NCBI GenBank assembly: GCA_035541855.1
Contig: DATKMM010000028.1
Location: 1-5,226, forward strand
Source of the DNA: JAJXYP01 sp035541855
Lineage (GTDB): Bacteria > Patescibacteriota > Minisyncoccia > UBA6257 > 2-01-FULL-56-20
DNA length: 5,226 bases
Direction of reading: 5' to 3'
Made by a program: the position numbers and the translations under genes. The notes beneath the pieces are model-generated. The model made no database searches. It was given only the letters and a program-made list of their open reading frames with translations, and was not told where the DNA came from. This document shows, piece after piece, positions 1-5,082 of this stretch. The first letter of the stretch is position 1, and the number at the start of each line of letters is the position of its first letter.

Positions 1-2
1 AA

Positions 3-71
3 AAGGAGGTGTTCTATCGCAAGGGCTGCCATGAATCGGATCTTTCAAGAGTCCTTGCAGGAGATGGATAA
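3..71 (+). CDS. Possible C-terminal tail of an upstream gene (partial)
   Basis: The third frame is open from the window edge to a TAA at 69-71 and encodes 22 residues. Its early codons (aag gag gtg ttc tat cgc) look like those of the confirmed genes in the window. The stop lies 3 nt before the next ATG, a typical operon junction. The first frame is also open to a TGA at 76-78 that overlaps that ATG, but it uses AGG codons that look less native, so it is the weaker alternative. No family is recognisable from so short a tail. The missing upstream sequence would settle which frame is real. Confidence 0.35.
   Translation, partial: KEVFYRKGCHESDLSRVLAGDG
59..64 (+). promoter_or_regulatory. Shine-Dalgarno-like site for the small membrane protein
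   Basis: AGGAGA lies 10 nt before the ATG at 75. No -10-like box sits 7 nt before this ATG, unlike the leaderless genes in this window, so translation from an operon mRNA with this ribosome-binding site is the simpler reading. The site would overlap the end of the upstream frame. Confidence 0.45.
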
Positions 72-74
72 ATT

Positions 75-272
75 ATGATTGCGGACACTGTTTTCGCGTC
101 CATCGGCATTGTTTCCGCGCTCGGCCTTCTTTGTCAATTCATCGTTGGATTGCGACACGCATACGGCGAAGAAAAAGCGAAACATTTGCCACTGTCGATC
201 ATTTACGAACGAAGGCCGGATCGCACGGCGCAACCGGATAAGCGACGGCTATTCCCGCGGTTGCTTGGTTAG
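75..272 (+). CDS. Small single-pass membrane protein, unknown function
   Basis: This 65-residue protein is not a family I recognise. Residues about 2-26 form one hydrophobic segment (IADTVFASIGIVSALGLLCQ and on), followed by a charged, Arg/Lys-rich tail of about 40 residues. That suggests a single membrane helix with a basic cytoplasmic or nucleic-acid-facing tail; orientation cannot be fixed. Support for a real gene: the first half uses GC-ending codons like the other genes, an AGGAGA lies 10 nt upstream, it follows the preceding frame closely, and a strong terminator begins 21 nt after its stop. Against it: it is short, and the second half looks less clearly coding. It could also be the degraded end of a longer gene. 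Confidence 0.5.
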   Translation: MIADTVFASIGIVSALGLLCQFIVGLRHAYGEEKAKHLPLSIIYERRPDRTAQPDKRRLFPRLLG

Positions 273-293
273 CCGGTTCACTTTTTGGTTTAT

Positions 294-323
294 AATGGCC
301 CGGATGTCTGGGCCATTTTCTTT
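294..323 (+). terminator. Strong intrinsic terminator
   Basis: The arms AATGGCCC (294-301) and GGGCCATT (310-317) pair perfectly. A G-U pair and a G-C pair can extend the stem inward to leave a 4-nt ATGT loop. The 3' side runs directly into TTTTCTTT (316-323). The other strand has no T-run after the stem, so it acts on the + strand and ends the transcript carrying the small membrane protein. Confidence 0.87.
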
Positions 324-404
324 CGTGAAATCTCGCAAATTAAATTAAAGCCGATATATATGCCGGAAAGAGGGGGTGGGCGGAGAGTCGTTTGGCGGAC
401 GGAA

Positions 405-413
405 TGCTATAAT
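405..413 (+). promoter_or_regulatory. Extended -10 promoter of the hydrolase-like gene (leaderless)
   Basis: TGCTATAAT is a perfect consensus -10 (TATAAT, 408-413) with the TGn extension. No good -35 lies 16-18 nt upstream, which an extended -10 can tolerate. The hexamer ends 7 nt before the ATG at 421, so transcription should start at or within a base of the A of that ATG. Confidence 0.82.
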
Positions 414-420
414 ATATGCT

Positions 421-1803
421 ATGTCTTCGCGCAATATCGCACTCATAGTATTGGCGGTCGCCGTGGTGGCGGTGGCCGCCGGTCTTTTCATATTTGCTTC
501 GCGGCATCCGGCCGGGATCGGCGGAACGTCCGGAGTCACCGGCTACCGCGGCAATAGTTCCGGAACGGCGGCCGCGCCGGGCGGCCAGGCGGACAATCCG
601 GCGGTCCCGGCGCAATACCAGTCCCTGTATAACGGGTTCGAGGGCGATATCACGAGCGATATGAACCAGATCGACGCGTCATGGGACGGATCTTCGTATC
701 CGGTGAATTACGGTACCGTCCTTATCAGCGCCAACGACAACAGTGGGAATACGAACATCAATGCAGTGGACCAGGAACTGGCTGGCGACCAGCTTCTTGG
801 GGTGAAGGCGGTCATGGTGTCGGTCGGTTTCCCGCTTTTTGACAGCAATTACTATACCTTTTCCGGACGGCCGACCGGCGCGGAACAGCAGTACGTCGAT
901 TTTTACACTGCGGTCGCGCAGGCGGTGCATGGCCGCGGCATGAAGCTTATCGTCGAGGCGAACCCGATGCTCACCGGGGGAGCTATTTCGTCGGGCAAGG
1001 GCGGGAACGTGGGTCCATACTATAAATCGCTGACCTATGCGGAATATGTTTCCCGCAGGAGCGCCGACAACGTGGCCATCGCGCAGGATATGAAGCCGGA
1101 TTATTTCATCCTGCAGTCGGAGCCGTCCACGGATTCGAGCCAGGCGCAGAATCCCGCGATCGCCTCGGAGATCAACAACCCCGCGGACGATGCGCAGATG
1201 GTCAGCCAATTCGTGACCGACCTCGAAAACGCGAATATCCCGGGGCTTCACCGTTCGATCAAGCTTGGTGCGGGCATGGGGACGTGGCAGTCGAACTGGC
1301 AGCAATATCTCGCCGACTTCGATAATATCGGCGGACTGGACTCTATCGACTGCCACATCTACTCGCTTGCCCCTGACCTGAACGAGGTCGGGGTGGCGAT
1401 GCAGATCGCCGACGCCGCCCACGCGGCCGGCAAGGGTGCGAGCATGGCCGAATTCTGGCTGAACAAGTTCATCACGGACCGCGTGCCGACCAACGATCTG
1501 CGCGCCGTGAACAATTTCAGTTTCTGGGCGCCGCTCGACGGGCAGTTCACGCTTATGATGATGGACCTCGCCAATTACGAGAAGATGGATTATATTTCCT
1601 CGTTCGCCGGACTGGGCGGCCTTACGTGGGCGTATATGGATTACCAATCCGCGCCATGCGCCCTGACTGCCGGGGACGTGGCCTGCGGCGACGAGATCAT
1701 TTCCGCCGAAATGCGCCTGGCGAACGAAGCATTGGCGAACCATCAGCTGTCCCCTTACGGTGCCGCCTATAAAGGTTATATCGCCAACCTGCCGGCGAAG
1801 TGA
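421..1803 (+). CDS. Membrane-anchored TIM-barrel glycoside hydrolase-like protein
   Basis: The 460-residue product has a short polar N-terminus, a hydrophobic segment at about 6-26 (signal anchor; no lipobox Cys follows), and a Gly/Ser/Ala/Pro-rich linker to about 65, then an extracytoplasmic domain. That domain reads as an (alpha/beta)8 barrel: strands near 128-136, KLIVEANP at 175-182, YFILQSEP at 228-235, KLGAGMGTW at 281-289, SIDCHIY at 308-314, SMAEFW at 341-346 and LTWAYMDY at 401-408. E234 (SEP after strand 4) and E344 (after strand 7) sit where clan GH-A enzymes carry the acid/base and nucleophile; H312-x-Y314 and W403 fit the same clan. The usual Asn before the acid/base is Ser here. 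C413 and C422 could form a small disulfide loop. Role inferred: cleavage or binding of an extracellular polysaccharide; substrate and GH family are unknown. I chose the ATG at 421 because it follows the -10 box and starts right before the signal anchor; an in-frame upstream start at 376 would precede the promoter. It is monocistronic, between its own promoter and a terminator. Confidence 0.9.
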   Translation: MSSRNIALIVLAVAVVAVAAGLFIFASRHPAGIGGTSGVTGYRGNSSGTAAAPGGQADNPAVPAQYQSLYNGFEGDITSDMNQIDASWDGSSYPVNYGTVLISANDNSGNTNINAVDQELAGDQLLGVKAVMVSVGFPLFDSNYYTFSGRPTGAEQQYVDFYTAVAQAVHGRGMKLIVEANPMLTGGAISSGKGGNVGPYYKSLTYAEYVSRRSADNVAIAQDMKPDYFILQSEPSTDSSQAQNPAIASEINNPADDAQMVSQFVTDLENANIPGLHRSIKLGAGMGTWQSNWQQYLADFDNIGGLDSIDCHIYSLAPDLNEVGVAMQIADAAHAAGKGASMAEFWLNKFITDRVPTNDLRAVNNFSFWAPLDGQFTLMMMDLANYEKMDYISSFAGLGGLTWAYMDYQSAPCALTAGDVACGDEIISAEMRLANEALANHQLSPYGAAYKGYIANLPAK

Positions 1804-1807
1804 TCCC

Positions 1808-1842
1808 GGCGGGACCGGCTCCCGCCTCCGCTTGCGTTTTTT
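1808..1842 (+). terminator. Probable terminator after the hydrolase-like gene
   Basis: GGCGGGA (1808-1814) pairs perfectly with TCCCGCC (1820-1826) around a 5-nt loop, beginning 4 nt after the TGA stop. A run of six T follows at 1837-1842, but 10 nt away from the stem, which is farther than in a classic intrinsic terminator. AAG at the end of the gene could pair with CTT (1831-1833) to bring the stem closer to the T-run. The T-run overlaps the -35 region of rpsO. Confidence 0.5.
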
Positions 1843-1860
1843 CCCGACTTAAGCTATTAT
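1832..1860 (+). promoter_or_regulatory. Promoter of the rpsO operon (leaderless)
   Basis: TTGCGT (1832-1837, -35-like) and TATTAT (1855-1860, -10) are separated by 17 nt. The -10 ends 7 nt before the rpsO ATG at 1868, so the predicted transcript starts at the start codon. The seven bases between are TAAAAGA; no Shine-Dalgarno is needed or clearly present. Confidence 0.78.
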
Positions 1861-1867
1861 TAAAAGA

Positions 1868-2134
1868 ATGTTAACGAAGCGTGTGAAGGCCCGCATTGTC
1901 GGCGAGCACAAAACGAGCGATAAAGATACCGGCTCCGCCCAGGTCCAGATCGCGATGACGTCGCGCCAGATAGACGAGCTGGCGGCGCATTTGAAGAAAA
2001 ACCCGAAGGATAACCATTCCCGCCGCGGCCTTTTGAAGATGGTCTCGAAGCGCCGCAAGCTTTTGGGCTATCTGAAGAAGACCGAGCCGTCGAACTATGA
2101 AAAATTAATTAAAAAATTAGACCTGAAGCGGTAA
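1868..2134 (+). CDS. rpsO: 30S ribosomal protein S15
   Basis: This 88-residue protein matches S15 over its full, usual length. It is a small-subunit protein that binds the central domain of 16S rRNA early in assembly and also contacts 23S rRNA. Visible family signatures are DTGSAQVQIA (20-29), H41, K47-D48, HSRRGLL (50-56) and RRKLLGYL (62-69); H41, D48 and S51 match the rRNA-contacting residues of E. coli S15 at the same numbers. The C-terminus ends in the usual basic tail. The ATG at 1868 is set by the -10 box 7 nt upstream and by the N-terminal alignment. S15 in E. coli represses its own translation through its mRNA leader; a leaderless transcript would lack that element, so control must differ here. 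It heads an operon with an NYN nuclease gene and pnp. Confidence 0.98.
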   Translation: MLTKRVKARIVGEHKTSDKDTGSAQVQIAMTSRQIDELAAHLKKNPKDNHSRRGLLKMVSKRRKLLGYLKKTEPSNYEKLIKKLDLKR

Positions 2135-2135
2135 C

Positions 2136-2230
2136 GCGGCCGGTTACGAATAATTGCGAATGCGTGCGCGGGCGGCGGGCAAACGGGCGTCCCACCCATT
2201 CGGAATTATTGGTAACCTCCCACGGGCCGC
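2136..2230 (+). repeat. Long imperfect inverted repeat (stem-loop) in the rpsO-NYN spacer
   Basis: GGTTACGAATAATT (2142-2155) pairs with AATTATTGGTAACC (2204-2217) apart from one G-G mismatch (2148/2211). After a second G-G mismatch (2156/2203), CGAATG (2157-2162) pairs with CATTCG (2197-2202). A C-C mismatch and then GTG/CAC (2164-2166 with 2193-2195) continue the same register. At the base GCGGCC (2136-2141) pairs with GGCCGC (2225-2230), leaving a 7-nt bulge at 2218-2224. The apical part (about 2169-2190) is G-rich and mostly unpaired. No T-run follows, so this is not an intrinsic terminator. Likely roles, all inferred: double-strand cleavage site, transcript stabiliser for rpsO, or translational control of the next genes. 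Confidence 0.8.
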
Positions 2231-2241
2231 AGCAAGGGCCC
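2224..2241 (+). promoter_or_regulatory. Competing small hairpin over the NYN ribosome-binding site
   Basis: GGGCC (2224-2228) can pair with GGCCC (2237-2241) around an 8-nt loop. The pairing covers part of AAGGG (2234-2238), the only Shine-Dalgarno-like match before the NYN ATG (8 nt gap). The left arm overlaps the strand used by the base of the long stem (2225-2230), so the two pairings exclude each other. A regulatory switch is a hypothesis; the complementarity is visible. Confidence 0.4.
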
Positions 2242-2246
2242 ACACT

Positions 2247-2870
2247 ATGAAATCTAATCCCAGCTATTCCAACCAGCGAGTCGGCATTTTCGTCGACGTC
2301 CAGAACCTGTACCACTCGGCAAAGAACCTGTACCACGGCCGGGTGAACTATACCGAGCTCATGAAGCATCTCGTGGGCGACCGGCAGCTCATCCGCGCGA
2401 TGGCGTATGTGGTAAAGAGCGAAGGCGTCGAACCGCAGCATTTCGACCGGCAGCACGCCGGCGCCGCGCGGGTTGCCGTGCCGCCGCCGATCCGCGCGCC
2501 GCGCCGCGCCGAGACGGAGAACGGCGGCGATCTTTCATCCGAGGCGGCGTTTTTCGAGGCGCTCGAGAAAGCCGGCCTGGAGCTTCGCATGAAGGACCTG
2601 CAGATCTACGCGGGCGGCATGAAGAAGGCCGATTGGGATGTCGGCATGGCGGTTGACGCCATCCGCATGTCGGAATTTCTGGATGTCATCATCCTCGTGA
2701 CCGGCGACGGCGACTTCATCCCGCTGGTTGATTACCTGAAGTGGGGCAACGGGCGGCTGGTGGAAGTGGCGGCCTTCAAGCGCAGCGCTTCGTCGAAGAT
2801 CCAGGATGCGGCCGACAAGTTTATCCCGATCGAGGACATCCCGCGGGCGGTCATGCGGGGGAGGGTGTAG
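2247..2870 (+). CDS. NYN-domain (LabA/DUF88-like) predicted ribonuclease
   Basis: The 207-residue product is a single NYN domain, a PIN-like metal-dependent nuclease fold. Motifs in order: RVGIFVDVQNLYHSAKNLY (11-29) with D17 and N20; KKADWDVGMAVDAI (126-139) with D129, D131 and D137; and LVTGDGDFIPLV (150-161) with D154 and D156, forming the expected acidic metal site; VEVAAF and ASSKIQDAADKFI complete the fold. Residues about 57-99 form a Pro/Ala/Arg-rich linker not expected in the core. The ATG at 2247 is chosen because the family starts with the F-V-D-x-Q-N strand near residue 15; in-frame starts at 2154 (TTG) and 2160 (ATG) would add a basic, non-family leader made from the stem-loop sequence. 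No -10 box sits 7 nt upstream, so it is probably co-transcribed from the rpsO promoter. Its place before pnp suggests endonucleolytic cleavage feeding an exonuclease; RNA substrate and activity are unproven. Confidence 0.92.
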   Translation: MKSNPSYSNQRVGIFVDVQNLYHSAKNLYHGRVNYTELMKHLVGDRQLIRAMAYVVKSEGVEPQHFDRQHAGAARVAVPPPIRAPRRAETENGGDLSSEAAFFEALEKAGLELRMKDLQIYAGGMKKADWDVGMAVDAIRMSEFLDVIILVTGDGDFIPLVDYLKWGNGRLVEVAAFKRSASSKIQDAADKFIPIEDIPRAVMRGRV

Positions 2871-2871
2871 G

Positions 2872-2934
2872 GATGAGCGTGGAGCGTGGAGATTGGAGAT
2901 GGGAGCGTAGAGCTGGGAGCATGGAGAATGGAGG
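2872..2934 (+). repeat. Nine in-phase degenerate 7-nt repeats with GGAG core
   Basis: The spacer before pnp divides without gaps into nine heptads starting at 2872, 2879, 2886, 2893, 2900, 2907, 2914, 2921 and 2928. The consensus is (g/t/a)(t/g)GGAG(c/a). Seven of the nine keep GGAG intact; units 1 (gatgagc) and 6 (gtagagc) each differ by one base in that core. The array is purine-rich on the mRNA strand, begins 2 nt after the NYN stop and ends 12 nt before the pnp ATG. Seven is not a multiple of three and the array lies outside any gene, so it is not a coding repeat. Confidence 0.85.
2930..2934 (+). promoter_or_regulatory. Likely Shine-Dalgarno of pnp
   Basis: GGAGG closes the last heptad and lies 12 nt before the pnp ATG, slightly longer than ideal. 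The spacer between is AT-rich (ATATATAAAACT) and should be unstructured. The upstream units add further GGAG cores that could hold a ribosome nearby. Confidence 0.55.
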
Positions 2935-2946
2935 ATATATAAAACT

Positions 2947-5055
2947 ATGAAAAACAAAAAAGAATTTTCGATCGAGATTGCGGGCAAAACGCTGACCATT
3001 GAGGTCTCGTCGCTCGCGGAGCAGGCCAATGCGGCCGTGCTCGCGAAGTATGGCGAGACGGTGGTCCTCGCGACGGCGGTCATGGGAAAACGGGACGTCG
3101 AGCTCGACTACCTGCCGCTCAAGGTTGATTACGAGGAAAAGTTCTACGCGGCGGGGAAGATCATCGGCAGCCGGTTCATCCGGCGGGAGGGGCGCGCTTC
3201 GGAAGAGGCGATCCTGGCCGGACGCCTCGTTGATCGCACGATCCGGCCGCTGTTCGACAACCGTTTGCGCCGTGATACGCAGGTTGTCGTCACCGTGCTG
3301 CAGATCGACGAACAGAACGATCCGGAGTTCGTCGGCCTGCTCGGCGCTTCCACGGCGCTTCTTATCTCCGACATCCCGTGGGCCGGGCCGGTGGCCGGGG
3401 TCCGCATCGCGCAATTCGCCGGCGGCTATAAGATCAATCCGGACAATTCCTACGTCGCGGAAGATCCGCCGGTCTTCGACGCGTTCCTGTCGGGTTCGAA
3501 GGACCGTATCAATATGATCGAGCTTGGCGGCCTCGACGCGCAGGAAAAGGACATCGCCGCCGGTTTCGCGGAGGCGCAGAAGGAGATCAATAAGCTGGTC
3601 GAGTTTCAGGAAAAGATCCGCGCGGAGATCGGCAAACCGAAGGCGGAGGTCAAGCTCGCCGTGCCGGACCCGGAGCTCAAGGCGGCGGTCGGGTCGTTCC
3701 TGGCAGACAAGCTTGAGGCAGCCATCTACCAGCCGACGAAAGTGGAGCACCACGCCGCCGTGGGCGCGCTGAAGACGGAAATGTTCGCGCACCTGAAGGA
3801 AATGTCCGATGCGGCCGGCAAGCCGGTCAATATGAAGGCCGCCGATTTCCTTTTCGAAGAGGCGGTGAACGAAATCGTCCATAAGAACGTTCTGGAAAGC
3901 GGGAAGCGGCCGGACGGGCGGAAGCTTGACGAGCTGCGCGAGCTTGGCGCCGAGGTGGCGCTCTTTTCCCGCACGCACGGCTCGGCCATTTTCACCCGCG
4001 GCAACACCCAGGCGCTCGCGGTGACGACGCTCGCCGCCCCGGGCGCGGAGCAGATGATCGAGACCATGGAGACGACGGGCAAGCGGCGTTTCATGCTGCA
4101 CTATAACTTCCCGCCGTTCTCGGTCGGCGAGACCGGCACCTTCCGCGGGCCGGGCCGCCGGGAGATCGGCCATGGCAACCTGGCGCGCAAATCGCTCGAG
4201 CGGCTGATCCCGGGCAAGGAGGAATTCCCGTATACGATCCGCGTCGTTTCCGAGATCATGTCCTCGAACGGGTCGTCCTCGCAGGCAACCGTGTGCGCGT
4301 CGGCGCTTTCCATGATGGACGCCGGCGTGCCGCTCAAGAAGCCGGCGGCGGGCATCGCGATGGGCCTGATGATGAAAAATGTAAAAGAGTACCAGGTACT
4401 GACGGACATCCAGGGCCCGGAGGACCACCATGGCGACATGGACTTCAAGGTGGCGGGGACGGTTGACGGCGTCACCGGCATGCAGATGGACGTGAAGGTG
4501 GACGGGCTGACGCTCGAGATCCTGGAGAAGACCATGGAGCAGGCGAAGAAGGCGCGCCTTGAGATACTCAAGGTGATGGCGGCGGTCCTGCCGAAGCATC
4601 GCGCCGAGCTGTCGCCCTTCGTGCCGAAGATCCGCCAGATCAAGATCCCGGTGGCAAGGATCGGCCTCGTCATCGGCCCCGGCGGCAAGACGATCAACGG
4701 CATGATCGAGAAATACGGCCTGGCGAGCATCGATATCGACGAGGATGGCAGCGTGTTCATCTCGGGCACGGACCTCGCGAAGGTCGAGGAGGCGGTCGCC
4801 GTCATCACGGCCATGACCCGCGAGTTCAAGGTGGGCGAGATCGTCGAGGGCAACGTCGTCAAGATCCTGGAGTTCGGCGCTATCGTCGATCTCGGCGGCG
4901 GGAAGGATGGCATGGTCCACGTTTCCGAGCTGAAGGAGGGATACGTCAAGAGGGTCGAGGATGTCGTCAAGATAGGCGATTTCGTCCGCGCGAAGATCAT
5001 CAGCGCTGATGAGGATGGCGGCAAGATCCGGCTTTCGATCAAACAGTTGGGATAG
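2947..5055 (+). CDS. pnp: Polynucleotide phosphorylase (polyribonucleotide nucleotidyltransferase)
   Basis: The 702-residue protein is full length (E. coli has 711). It degrades RNA 3' to 5' by phosphorolysis, releasing nucleoside diphosphates, and can add tails in reverse; it works as a ring-shaped trimer in the cytoplasm. Domains: first RNase PH (about 8-140, with F77-I-R-R80 for the usual FFRR RNA-gripping loop, then REGRASEEAILAGRLVDR), helical linker (about 145-300), second RNase PH (from about 319), KH (about 560-615, G577-P-G-G580) and S1 (about 628-700, FGAIVDLGGGKDGMVHVSEL). Catalytic features are intact: GRREIGHG (403-410), SNGSSSQ (440-446) for phosphate, and EDHHGDMDFK, whose D493, D499 and K501 match E. 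coli D486, D492 and K494. The protein stops right after S1 with no extra tail. The start follows a GGAGG and fits the family N-terminus. It is last in the rpsO-NYN-pnp operon. Confidence 0.99.
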   Translation: MKNKKEFSIEIAGKTLTIEVSSLAEQANAAVLAKYGETVVLATAVMGKRDVELDYLPLKVDYEEKFYAAGKIIGSRFIRREGRASEEAILAGRLVDRTIRPLFDNRLRRDTQVVVTVLQIDEQNDPEFVGLLGASTALLISDIPWAGPVAGVRIAQFAGGYKINPDNSYVAEDPPVFDAFLSGSKDRINMIELGGLDAQEKDIAAGFAEAQKEINKLVEFQEKIRAEIGKPKAEVKLAVPDPELKAAVGSFLADKLEAAIYQPTKVEHHAAVGALKTEMFAHLKEMSDAAGKPVNMKAADFLFEEAVNEIVHKNVLESGKRPDGRKLDELRELGAEVALFSRTHGSAIFTRGNTQALAVTTLAAPGAEQMIETMETTGKRRFMLHYNFPPFSVGETGTFRGPGRREIGHGNLARKSLERLIPGKEEFPYTIRVVSEIMSSNGSSSQATVCASALSMMDAGVPLKKPAAGIAMGLMMKNVKEYQVLTDIQGPEDHHGDMDFKVAGTVDGVTGMQMDVKVDGLTLEILEKTMEQAKKARLEILKVMAAVLPKHRAELSPFVPKIRQIKIPVARIGLVIGPGGKTINGMIEKYGLASIDIDEDGSVFISGTDLAKVEEAVAVITAMTREFKVGEIVEGNVVKILEFGAIVDLGGGKDGMVHVSELKEGYVKRVEDVVKIGDFVRAKIISADEDGGKIRLSIKQLG

Positions 5056-5075
5056 TGTTTCCCCCGTGCTAAAAT
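5047..5075 (+). promoter_or_regulatory. Promoter of the downstream gene, overlapping the end of pnp (leaderless)
   Basis: TTGGGA (5047-5052) is a -35-like hexamer inside the last codons of pnp. It is followed after exactly 17 nt by TAAAAT (5070-5075), preceded by TGC to give an extended -10. The -10 ends 7 nt before the ATG at 5083, the same spacing as for the hydrolase-like gene and rpsO. Confidence 0.75.
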
Positions 5076-5082
5076 TGAATAC

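Noticed and set aside
4..10. Perfect AGGAGGT near the window start
   Set aside because: No ATG, GTG or TTG start lies at a workable distance; the first ATG (31) is 20 nt away and gives only 15 codons. It is probably within the upstream gene.
352..362. ATATATAT stretch as a second promoter for the hydrolase-like gene
   Set aside because: It has no clear -35 or TGn extension and is about 60 nt upstream of the ATG. The perfect extended -10 at 405-413 is sufficient.
679..1743. Long open frame on the minus strand opposite the hydrolase-like gene
   Set aside because: It has the same antisense artefact composition and no promoter or start context. The + strand has a promoter, a signal anchor and a barrel pattern.
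2154..2246. Earlier starts (TTG 2154, ATG 2160) for the NYN protein
   Set aside because: The added residues are basic and unlike the family, and the bases are explained by the long stem. The ATG at 2247 places the first catalytic Asp at residue 17 as expected.
2302..2336. 14-bp direct repeat AGAACCTGTACCAC with 21-bp period in the NYN gene
   Set aside because: It encodes NLYHSAKNLYH, a conserved family pattern, so it reflects protein sequence and not a DNA element.
2934..2943. TATA-like sequence before pnp as a leaderless promoter
   Set aside because: The hexamer at the position that would give a 7-nt gap is GATATA, a poor match. The better TATAAA would start transcription inside the gene. 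The GGAGG makes ribosome-site-led translation more likely.
2851..4920. Very long open frame on the minus strand opposite pnp
   Set aside because: It is the antisense image of a GC-rich, codon-biased gene. Its translation is rich in Arg, Asp, His and Leu with no domain, while the + strand encodes an unmistakable PNPase.
5049..5063. Possible terminator hairpin after pnp (GGGA/TCCC)
   Set aside because: There are only four base pairs and no T-run. The sequence is better explained by the end of pnp and the next promoter.
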